From the NCBI RefSeq assembly GCF_011378905.1, contig NZ_WTPY01000003.1, positions 1-64,000 on the forward strand: a stretch of 64,000 nt of DNA, read 5' to 3'. The position numbers were made by a program, and so were the translations under genes. The notes under the pieces are model-generated. The model saw only the letters and a list, made by a program, of their open reading frames with translations, made no database searches and was not told where the DNA came from. Positions 56,755 through 64,000 of this stretch are shown here, piece by piece; the first letter of the stretch is position 1, and the number at the start of each line of letters is the position of its first letter. The stretch comes from Paraglaciecola sp. 20A4 (GTDB lineage Bacteria; Pseudomonadota; Gammaproteobacteria; Enterobacterales; Alteromonadaceae).

Positions 56755-57092
56755 AACGCCGTGTACTTACCTTTGATGTGAAATCTCTGCGAAAAAACAA
56801 TGCAATCTTATAATGCCCAATGTTGAAAATGCATTTTAAGCGTGGTCAAAAATTAATTGAGCAAAATCGAACCGCGTATTTTACGGGTAATTGTTTCACT
56901 AGGCTAGTTTTATCAGGCGTTATTAAGACAAAAAACCGTCATTTTTGGCAGCCTGTTAATGATTTGCTAACAAATCAGTGGCATCAATGAGTTGAGTATC
57001 TGGCTGAATTGAATCGTATGTTGAATACTTATGCACGCCGTTAACTGCGCCATATATATCAAGTTATATTTACCTTGATTAGGATGTTTAAA
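56755..57092. other. divergent intergenic region (miaB / kdsA)
   Basis: About 340 bases between divergent genes. No terminator is expected, and I saw none. The region probably holds both promoters. The AGGA at 57081-57084 could be the ribosome binding site for the small ORF that starts at 57093; an in-frame ATG also lies at 57084. Confidence 0.4.
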
Positions 57093-58036
<944 letters not shown>

Positions 58037-58118
58037 TACATAGAGTCGTGCTGAGAGGTTTTGGGCAACCGGTTTGAATTCCGAATGCCCAGAACGTCTA
58101 GATAATAATGCGTTAATG

Positions 58119-58139
58119 CCTTAAATGATTAATTTAAGG
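58119..58139. terminator. AT-rich hairpin between convergent genes
   Basis: CCTTAAAT (58119-58126) pairs with ATTTAAGG (58132-58139) immediately after the stop codon of the minus-strand gene at 58140 and about 80 bases after kdsA. Its T content is modest and no T run follows, so bidirectional termination is only possible. Confidence 0.45.
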
Positions 58140-58427
58140 TTATTCTGATAACGTCGCAGTTTGTGGGGCGTTGCCACCACGTTCTTTATTCGTTAACGCA
58201 ACAGCCTGTTGACCTTGAGCATTAAGGCTTTCTTCAAGACCCGCAATGATTTTATTTAATCCTTGGGTACTGCTAGTGCTGCTAATGTCTGCTAGCATGC
58301 TTTGTAAGCTAGCTTCAATTTGTTCGCTAACGTACATAGACGTAAGGTCGAATTCTTGGGCGAAAGACTGTTGACTGAATACTAATGCAAATAAACTGCT
58401 TAAAACTAAATTTGTTCTATTTTTCAT
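58140..58427 (-). CDS. small secreted protein of unknown function
   Basis: This 95-residue protein starts at the ATG at 58427 with AGGTG ahead; the upstream GTG at 58436 is less likely. The signal peptide MKNRTNLVLSSLFALVFSQ is cleaved near SFAQE. The mature part is about 70 residues, helical, rich in Ser, Gln and Ala, with one basic patch (NKERGGN). It has no cysteines. I do not recognise a family. Confidence 0.7.
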   Translation of the reverse strand: MKNRTNLVLSSLFALVFSQQSFAQEFDLTSMYVSEQIEASLQSMLADISSTSSTQGLNKIIAGLEESLNAQGQQAVALTNKERGGNAPQTATLSE

Positions 58428-58646
58428 GATTAACACCTAAAGTATATTAATGTTTTATGTAAACATGTTTATCTAAATGTTAAATAAACACGCATTATGT
58501 TAACCCTTGTTTTAAAAGGGCTTTTACCTTTGACGGATTAAATAATATACAGTTTTACTTTGTTATTAAAATGACATTAACTATCGCAATGGATTAGAAA
58601 AACTAATAGTGATACAATTTTTTCAAATTCATCCTTGCGTAGATTT

Positions 58647-59555
58647 ATGAGTCGTAGATTACCTCCTCTCAATGCGTTGAAAGCGTTCGAAGCCGCTGCG
58701 CGCCATTTGAGCTTTACGCGCGCTGCTGATGAATTGTTTGTGACACAGGCAGCAGTAAGCCATCAAATAAAATCTCTAGAAGAGTTTTTATCGATGAAAC
58801 TGTTTATGCGTAAAAACCGTTCCTTACTACTCACTGAAGAAGGCCAGAGTTATTACCTAGATTTAAAAGATATCTTTCAGGCAATGCATGAGGCAACACA
58901 GCGGCTGTTAGCCAGAGGTGAAAAAGGAGCCATCACGGTTGCTTTACCTCCCAGCTTTGCTATTCAATGGTTAGTTCCGCGCTTGAATCAATTCAGTCAG
59001 TCAAACCCTGATATTGATATACGCATAAAAGCAGTCGACTTCGATGAAGGCTTCTTAACAGACGACGTAGATGTCGCTATATATTATGGTCGCGGTAAGT
59101 GGCCTAACGTATATGCGCAAAAACTACATACTGAATATTTAACCCCCGTGTGTTCACCGTTGTTGTTTCAGGGCCAAAAGCCTTTAGAAAAACTAGAAGA
59201 TTTGCGTCATCATTTATTGCTGCATGATTCATCAAGAGAAGCATGGAAAAATTGGATTAAACACTTCAAAATCCCAGGTATTAATGTTAACCAAGGCGCA
59301 ATTTTCAGTCATTCAATGTTGGTTTTACAAGCTGCAGCGTTAGGTCAGGGAATTGCGCTTGGTCACAGTGTGCTTGCTCGCCCAGAAATTGAGTCAGGTC
59401 GCTTAGTCTGTCCTTTTGATGAGCGCCTGATTGCGACAAACGCCTACTATGCTGTTTGCCATCAGTCACAGGCCGATTTGGGTAAAATAGTCGCCTTTTT
59501 CCAATGGTTGCAAAGTCAAGTGCAAGATGAACAGGAAGACGATGATTTTAATTAA
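58647..59555 (+). CDS. LysR-family transcriptional regulator, GcvA-like
   Basis: This regulator of about 302 residues has an N-terminal winged helix-turn-helix (LPPLNALKAFEAAARHLSFT, then AADELFVTQAAVSHQIKSLE) and a periplasmic-binding-protein-like effector domain (about 92-295). The opening MSRRLPPLNAL is the mark of GcvA, the glycine-cleavage activator. The next plus-strand genes also match the E. coli neighbourhood gcvA-ygdD-rlmM, except for one inserted hydrolase gene. I start at the ATG at 58647 instead of the TTG at 58635. No gcv target genes are in the window. Confidence 0.87.
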   Translation: MSRRLPPLNALKAFEAAARHLSFTRAADELFVTQAAVSHQIKSLEEFLSMKLFMRKNRSLLLTEEGQSYYLDLKDIFQAMHEATQRLLARGEKGAITVALPPSFAIQWLVPRLNQFSQSNPDIDIRIKAVDFDEGFLTDDVDVAIYYGRGKWPNVYAQKLHTEYLTPVCSPLLFQGQKPLEKLEDLRHHLLLHDSSREAWKNWIKHFKIPGINVNQGAIFSHSMLVLQAAALGQGIALGHSVLARPEIESGRLVCPFDERLIATNAYYAVCHQSQADLGKIVAFFQWLQSQVQDEQEDDDFN

Positions 59556-60162
59556 TGAAGCTCAAGATCCTATCGCGCAGTTGGTGTTAGCGCACGGAGC
59601 AGGCGCAGGCATGGAAAGTGATTTTATGGCCTTAGCCGCGACGTTATTTTCACAGCGGCAGATATCTGTTATTCGTTTTGATTTTGAATATATGCAAAGA
59701 GCAGTGGCATTAAATCGCCGGCAACCGCCTGATAGAATGCCAAAATTACTGTCGTACTTTAGTTATATTCTAGCAGGTCTCGAATCATCATTGCCGCTTT
59801 TCATTGGTGGTAAGTCAATGGGCGGACGAGTTGCCAGCATGTTACTTGAAGAATCTAGCGCCCTCGGAGCTGTCTGTTTTGGCTACCCGTTTCATCCTCC
59901 TGGTAAACGGGAGAAATTGCGTACAGAACATTTATATACTTTGCAAAAGCCTTTAATGGTGGTGCAAGGCAGTCGTGATACTTTTGGTACACAAGAGGAG
60001 GTGGCTGACTATAGGCTTCCGAAGAACATTGAAACTATTTTTATGGCGGATGGGGACCATAGTTTCAAACCGCGAAAAAAATCGGGATTTAGTCAAGAAC
60101 AACACATCATTAGTGCAATTGATGCCAGCGCCGAATTTATTCGTCAGCAAAAGGTGATGTAA
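59542..60162 (+). CDS. alpha/beta hydrolase (Tex30/KANL3-like)
   Basis: This hydrolase of about 206 residues has an HGAGAG oxyanion motif near 18-23, nucleophile elbow GGKSMGG (Ser92), an acidic residue in VVQGSRDTFG and a His in ADGDHSF. This set fits the KANL3/Tex30-like family of small alpha/beta hydrolases. The substrate is unknown. It overlaps the end of the LysR gene by 14 bases, with AGGA at the right distance for ATG 59542; the ATG at 59527 is possible. Confidence 0.85.
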   Translation: MILINEAQDPIAQLVLAHGAGAGMESDFMALAATLFSQRQISVIRFDFEYMQRAVALNRRQPPDRMPKLLSYFSYILAGLESSLPLFIGGKSMGGRVASMLLEESSALGAVCFGYPFHPPGKREKLRTEHLYTLQKPLMVVQGSRDTFGTQEEVADYRLPKNIETIFMADGDHSFKPRKKSGFSQEQHIISAIDASAEFIRQQKVM

Positions 60163-60218
60163 ACGTCACAATCAAAGCATATTGACTCTTTGATATATTG
60201 GAACAAAGGGAACTTAGT

Positions 60219-60590
60219 ATGAAAATTTATTTAGTCATCGGTGCGTTTGGTGCCATGCTCGCGGTTATATTGGGTGCTTTTGCGGCCCACGGCCTCAAAA
60301 GTCAGTTATCGGATAACCTACTTGCGGCATTTCAAACTGGGGTACAATACCAGATGTACCATAGCCTAGGCTTAATTTTGTTGGTCTTGGTTGCGCAAGT
60401 TATGCCTAGTGCGCAGTTAGCGTGGTCGGCCGCATTTATGACCACTGGTATTTTATTATTCAGTGGTAGCTTATATCTATTGGCCATTACTGGTATTAAA
60501 TGGTTTGGCCCAATTACGCCAATCGGTGGTCTGTGCTTTATTATTGCATGGGCCATATTTATATTTTCAGCAGTTAAAGGGTTAAAATAA
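60219..60590 (+). CDS. ygdD: DUF423 membrane protein (YgdD-like)
   Basis: This 123-residue inner-membrane protein has four hydrophobic helices. The opening MKIYLVIGAFGAMLAVILGA runs into FAAHGLK, and TGVQYQMYHSLGLI and SLYLLAITGIKWFGPITPIGG are the DUF423 hallmarks. The role is unknown. It lies 3 bases before rlmM, as in E. coli where ygdD and rlmM are neighbours. ATG 60219 is preferred over TTG 60198. Confidence 0.9.
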   Translation: MKIYLVIGAFGAMLAVILGAFAAHGLKSQLSDNLLAAFQTGVQYQMYHSLGLILLVLVAQVMPSAQLAWSAAFMTTGILLFSGSLYLLAITGIKWFGPITPIGGLCFIIAWAIFIFSAVKGLK

Positions 60591-60593
60591 TTA

Positions 60594-61664
60594 ATGGCGG
60601 GTTTAGCATTATATTGTCGTACAGGCTTTGAGAAAGACTTAGCGAATGAAGTAATTGAAAAGAGTGCTAGCCTAAACGTTTTTGGCTATCCAGAGCTAAA
60701 GGTCAATAGTGGCTTGGTACTATTTCACTGTTATCAAGCAGAAGACGCGGACAAATTAGCTAAATCTTTGGCGTTAACCAGTTTGATCTTTGCGCGTCAA
60801 ATATTTGCATTTAGTGAGCGCTGCGAAGCCCTAGATACAAACGACCGTATTGGGCCAATTCTCGAGGCGTGTATAGAATTTCCCCAATGTGGAGAATTGC
60901 GCGTTGAACATGCTGACAGTACAGATGGCCGTGAGATATCAAAATTCTGTCGTAAGATAAGCGTGCCACTTAGACAAACGTTACGTGCGAAGGGTATTTT
61001 AACGCCACTAGAGCACAGCAAATTGCCCGTATGTCATGTTTATTTTTCAGACAGTACCACCGCCATTGTTGGTTATTCGTATCCGCAAAATAACTCGCCT
61101 TATCCCTTAGGTATTCTTCGTCTTAAGTTTCCGAACGAGGCACCTAGTCGCTCGACGTTAAAGTTAGATGAAGCGTTTCACTTGTTTATACCTAAAAAGG
61201 AGCATGGCAAGCGTTTATCCGGAGGACTCCATGCAGTTGATTTAGGTGCTTGTCCTGGCGGGTGGACTTATCAATTGGTTAAACGAGGTATGTTTGTTGA
61301 GGCGGTGGATAATGGCGCCATGGATGAGGCGTTAATGGCCACAGGTCAAGTGCGCTATTGTCCTGAAGACGGCTTTAAATTCCAACCTCGCCGTAATAAT
61401 GTTTATTGGTTAGTGTGCGATATGATTGAGCAGCCCCAACGTGTGGCAAAATTAATCGCGACCTGGGTGGCTACCAAACGTTGCCAAGAAAGTATATTTA
61501 ATCTTAAGCTACCGATGAAAAAACGCTATGAATCGGTACAAGAAGCCTTAGCGATAATCGACCAATGTATTGAACAACATCACGCAGGGCCTTATGATTT
61601 GAGTGTGAAACACTTATATCACGACCGGGAAGAAGTGACTGTACATCTCAGATTAAAGCCATAG
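60594..61664 (+). CDS. rlmM: 23S rRNA 2'-O-ribose methyltransferase RlmM (C2498)
   Basis: This 356-residue enzyme has an N-terminal THUMP-containing part (about 1-165) and a C-terminal Rossmann methyltransferase domain. The AdoMet motif is HAVDLGACPGGWTYQLVKRG (about 212-231). Downstream motifs are EAVDNGAMDEAL, WLVCDMIEQP, and the Lys of the KDKE-type tetrad in FNLKLPMKKRYE. It matches E. coli RlmM (366 residues). It follows ygdD within 3 bases. Confidence 0.95.
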   Translation: MAGLALYCRTGFEKDLANEVIEKSASLNVFGYPELKVNSGLVLFHCYQAEDADKLAKSLALTSLIFARQIFAFSERCEALDTNDRIGPILEACIEFPQCGELRVEHADSTDGREISKFCRKISVPLRQTLRAKGILTPLEHSKLPVCHVYFSDSTTAIVGYSYPQNNSPYPLGILRLKFPNEAPSRSTLKLDEAFHLFIPKKEHGKRLSGGLHAVDLGACPGGWTYQLVKRGMFVEAVDNGAMDEALMATGQVRYCPEDGFKFQPRRNNVYWLVCDMIEQPQRVAKLIATWVATKRCQESIFNLKLPMKKRYESVQEALAIIDQCIEQHHAGPYDLSVKHLYHDREEVTVHLRLKP

Positions 61665-61831
61665 TTATTGCTTAATACGTGGTCTGATAAACGGATTAAA
61701 ATATATGAAAACAATAGCCTAAACTGCTTAAATTAAATGATTAAAATGGTATTAGGCCAGAATTAATCAGTGCGCAGATGTTTGCTATCAGTATAATAAT
61801 GAACAGAACATAGACAGTGTAGTGACAATAA

Positions 61832-62353
61832 ATGAAGAACATTGAAATAGAAGACGATTTATACGCTTATATAGCGTCACAGACCCAGCACATAGGCGAG
61901 ACGGCATCAGATATATTACGTCGTATTGTAATGCCAGGAAATAGCGTACAGAAGCCAACGTTAAAGACTGCGGTCAGTGTACCCAAAGCGCCTAGCGCAA
62001 ATGTATTTACTCAGGTTACTACTGAAGAATTGCTTGAATACCCAAAAATGGTAGAACGCTTTTTGAAAATTTTGTCGGTACTTGAAACCATCCACGGTGC
62101 TCAATTCGATGAAGTACTCACCCTAAGTGGTAGAAATAGAGTGTACTTTGCTAAAGACAAAGACACCTTGTTACAGGCCAGTAGCGTGACTAACCCTAAA
62201 CAGATAGGCGAGTCTATATTTTGGGTTATGACCAACAACAACACCGCTAAAAAAGCATCTCTTATTAAAGAAGTTGCTGACGTATTGGGCTACAGCGCTA
62301 ATGACGCTCACCGCTTAGCCGTATTATTTGCCCCGGAATTATATGAAGACTAA
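61832..62353 (+). CDS. seqA: negative modulator of replication initiation SeqA
   Basis: This 173-residue protein has an N-terminal oligomerisation domain (MKNIEIEDDLYAYIASQTQH, then SDILRRIV) and a C-terminal hemimethylated-GATC binding domain (about 60-173, with SGRNRVYFAKDKDTLL and the contact loop TNNNTAKKASLI). It sequesters newly replicated oriC in Dam-methylating bacteria. A 60-residue linker is longer than in E. coli SeqA (181 residues overall, so total length is similar). It is followed at 13 bases by pgm, as in E. coli. Confidence 0.95.
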   Translation: MKNIEIEDDLYAYIASQTQHIGETASDILRRIVMPGNSVQKPTLKTAVSVPKAPSANVFTQVTTEELLEYPKMVERFLKILSVLETIHGAQFDEVLTLSGRNRVYFAKDKDTLLQASSVTNPKQIGESIFWVMTNNNTAKKASLIKEVADVLGYSANDAHRLAVLFAPELYED

Positions 62354-62366
62354 CTAAAGGATCGAT

Positions 62367-64000
62367 ATGGCTATTCACCCAGAAGCAGGTAAACCAGCAT
62401 CACAAGAACAACTCGTAAACGTTGCTCAATTAATTAGTGCCTATTACAGCAACAAACCTGACAAAAATGACGTCAGCCAAGCCGTTACTTTTGGTACATC
62501 TGGGCATCGCGGAAGTTCCTTTAAAAGTAGCTTCACCGATACTCATATTGCAGCTATTAGCCAAGCATTAGCTGAATATCGTCAAGCCAATAATATTGAT
62601 GGACCGATGTATGTAGGCATGGATACCCACGCACTTTCAGAAGCTGCATTTACCACGGCAATCGAAGTGCTTGCTGCTAATCAGGTCAAGTTAGTTGTCC
62701 AACAAGACCGAGGCTATACACCAACACCTGTAATTAGCCATGCAATTCTCGGTTATAACGAAGGTAGAACGTCTGGTTTTTCGGATGGCGTAGTGATTAC
62801 ACCTTCGCATAATCCCCCAGAAGACGGCGGTTTTAAATATAACCCGCCCCACGGAGGTCCTGCCGACAGTGATGTAACTAACCTTATCCAAGCAAGAGCG
62901 AACGAGTTGATTCAAGCTGATTTGCAGGGCGTGAAACGTATAGCGTATCAAGTAGCGTACGATACTGGCTTAGTTCAGGAAGTCGATTTCTCTGAGGACT
63001 ATATAGCGCAACTTGACCAAGTCATTGATATGGAAGCTATTGCCAAGGCTGGTTTAAAGCTTGGTACTGATCCACTTGGCGGTGCCGGTCTATACTACTG
63101 GGATAAAATATCCAAGCGCTATGGTCTTAATATTGAAGTGGTTAACCTTAAAGTTGACCAACAATTTGGGTTTATGCACCGTGATAAAGATGGCAAGTTA
63201 CGCATGGACTGTTCTTCGCCTTATGCTATGGCGGGGCTAATTGCTCTAAAAGACCGTTTCGACTTAGCATTTGGTAATGATCCTGATTTTGATCGTCACG
63301 GCATCGTGACCAAAACAGGCGGTTTGATGAATCCTAATCATTATCTTGCGGTGGCAATTGAGTATTTGTACTCCCATCGTAAAGATTGGCCTGCTGGCTT
63401 AAAGGTCGGAAAGACCCTTGTTTCTAGTAGTATGATTGACCGCGTTGCACAGGATGCTGGTTTAACGGTTGCTGAAATGCCTGTTGGTTTTAAATGGTTT
63501 GTTCAAGGTATGCTCAACAGCGAATTTGGATTTGCCGGCGAAGAAAGTGCAGGTGGCATATTTTTACGACGCAACGGTAAGCCATGGGCGACAGATAAAG
63601 ACGGTATCATTCTATGTTTGTTAGCGGCTGAAATTTTGGCGGTTACGGGCAAAGATCCCAGCGAGCACTATCAAGCGTTTACCGCTAAATTTGGTTCACC
63701 TCTTTATACACGTATCGATGTACCCGCAACTCATGCTCAAAAACAAGCCCTTAGTAAAACCGACAAAAATGCGATCACATCTAAAGAGTTAGCGGGGGAG
63801 CCTATTGTTTCAATACAGACACATGCATCTGGAAACAACGCTGCAATCGGTGGTGTTAAAGTCGCTACTGAGAATGGTTGGTTTGCCGCCCGTCCTTCAG
63901 GCACTGAGGAAATATATAAAATTTATGCTGAGAGTTTCAATGGTGAAAAGCATTTACAACTTTTGATCGATGAAGCACAAAAACTAGTGGCGCGTATATT
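62367..64000 (+). CDS. pgm: phosphoglucomutase, alpha-D-glucose specific (3' end cut by the window)
   Basis: The frame opens at ATG 62367 (AAGG ahead) and reads through to the window end for 544 codons; E. coli Pgm has 546, so only a few residues are missing. The catalytic serine is Ser147 in ITPSHNPPEDGG. The magnesium site is in GNDPDFDRHGIV, the sugar-binding loop in FGFAGEESAGG, and the C-terminal phosphate-binding motif in ARPSGTEEIYK. It interconverts glucose 1- and 6-phosphate in the cytoplasm, feeding glycogen and nucleotide sugars. It is cotranscribed with seqA (13-base gap). Confidence 0.95.
   Translation, partial: MAIHPEAGKPASQEQLVNVAQLISAYYSNKPDKNDVSQAVTFGTSGHRGSSFKSSFTDTHIAAISQALAEYRQANNIDGPMYVGMDTHALSEAAFTTAIEVLAANQVKLVVQQDRGYTPTPVISHAILGYNEGRTSGFSDGVVITPSHNPPEDGGFKYNPPHGGPADSDVTNLIQARANELIQADLQGVKRIAYQVAYDTGLVQEVDFSEDYIAQLDQVIDMEAIAKAGLKLGTDPLGGAGLYYWDKISKRYGLNIEVVNLKVDQQFGFMHRDKDGKLRMDCSSPYAMAGLIALKDRFDLAFGNDPDFDRHGIVTKTGGLMNPNHYLAVAIEYLYSHRKDWPAGLKVGKTLVSSSMIDRVAQDAGLTVAEMPVGFKWFVQGMLNSEFGFAGEESAGGIFLRRNGKPWATDKDGIILCLLAAEILAVTGKDPSEHYQAFTAKFGSPLYTRIDVPATHAQKQALSKTDKNAITSKELAGEPIVSIQTHASGNNAAIGGVKVATENGWFAARPSGTEEIYKIYAESFNGEKHLQLLIDEAQKLVARI

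Overview
The window is chromosomal DNA from a moderate-to-low-GC marine-type gammaproteobacterium, most probably of the order Alteromonadales (Alteromonas/Glaciecola/Paraglaciecola-like). This rests on gene content: the dapB-carA-carB-greA block, the miaB-phoH-ybeY-corC-lnt block, a gcvA-like/ygdD/rlmM block, seqA next to pgm, many RND pumps, and a TonB-dependent receptor of the kind common in marine heterotrophs. The genus is an inference; nothing in the window proves it.

Layout. 1-255: tandem copies of the 3' end of a tRNA resembling initiator tRNA-Met. 539-6131: a tightly overlapping three-gene operon coding for a MukB/MksB-like SMC ATPase and two small partners (condensin-like, B-E-F order, no MksG/JetD nuclease within the window). 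6435-7382: a quinone oxidoreductase. 7657-12272 (minus): a MacA/MacB-type export operon of adaptor, ATPase and two permeases. 12412-14992: a DUF1272 zinc protein and a stand-alone molybdopterin oxidoreductase. 15111-28867 (minus): two RND efflux operons around a SpoU-type RNA methyltransferase and an aldo/keto reductase. 29450-30427: an outer-membrane barrel protein and a small secreted protein.

30945-38420 (minus) is the most coherent accessory locus. It holds a xanthine/uracil permease, an 8-oxoguanine/guanine deaminase-like amidohydrolase, a TonB-dependent receptor carrying an EF-hand loop, and a lipoprotein that fuses a purine-nucleoside 'NUP' domain to a DUF985 cupin. Two near-identical palindromes matching the RutR-type consensus TTGACCAnnTGGTCAA lie upstream of the receptor and of the permease. 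I read this as a purine/nucleoside scavenging system running from outer membrane to cytoplasm.

38922-42956: rhodanese, SIMPL-domain protein, cytochrome b561 and an Lrp-type regulator. 43045-49114: lysine, arginine and pyrimidine biosynthesis plus greA. 49277-51361: a DJ-1/PfpI-like protein that has lost its nucleophile cysteine, and an EamA transporter. 51398-56754 (minus): the envelope/ribosome/tRNA maintenance block lnt-corC-ybeY-phoH-miaB. 57093-58036: a 31-codon small ORF overlapping the start of kdsA. 58140-64000: a small secreted protein, a GcvA-like LysR regulator, an alpha/beta hydrolase, DUF423 (ygdD), rlmM, seqA and pgm, the last cut by the window end. I saw no CRISPR array, intact insertion sequence, rRNA or complete tRNA gene.
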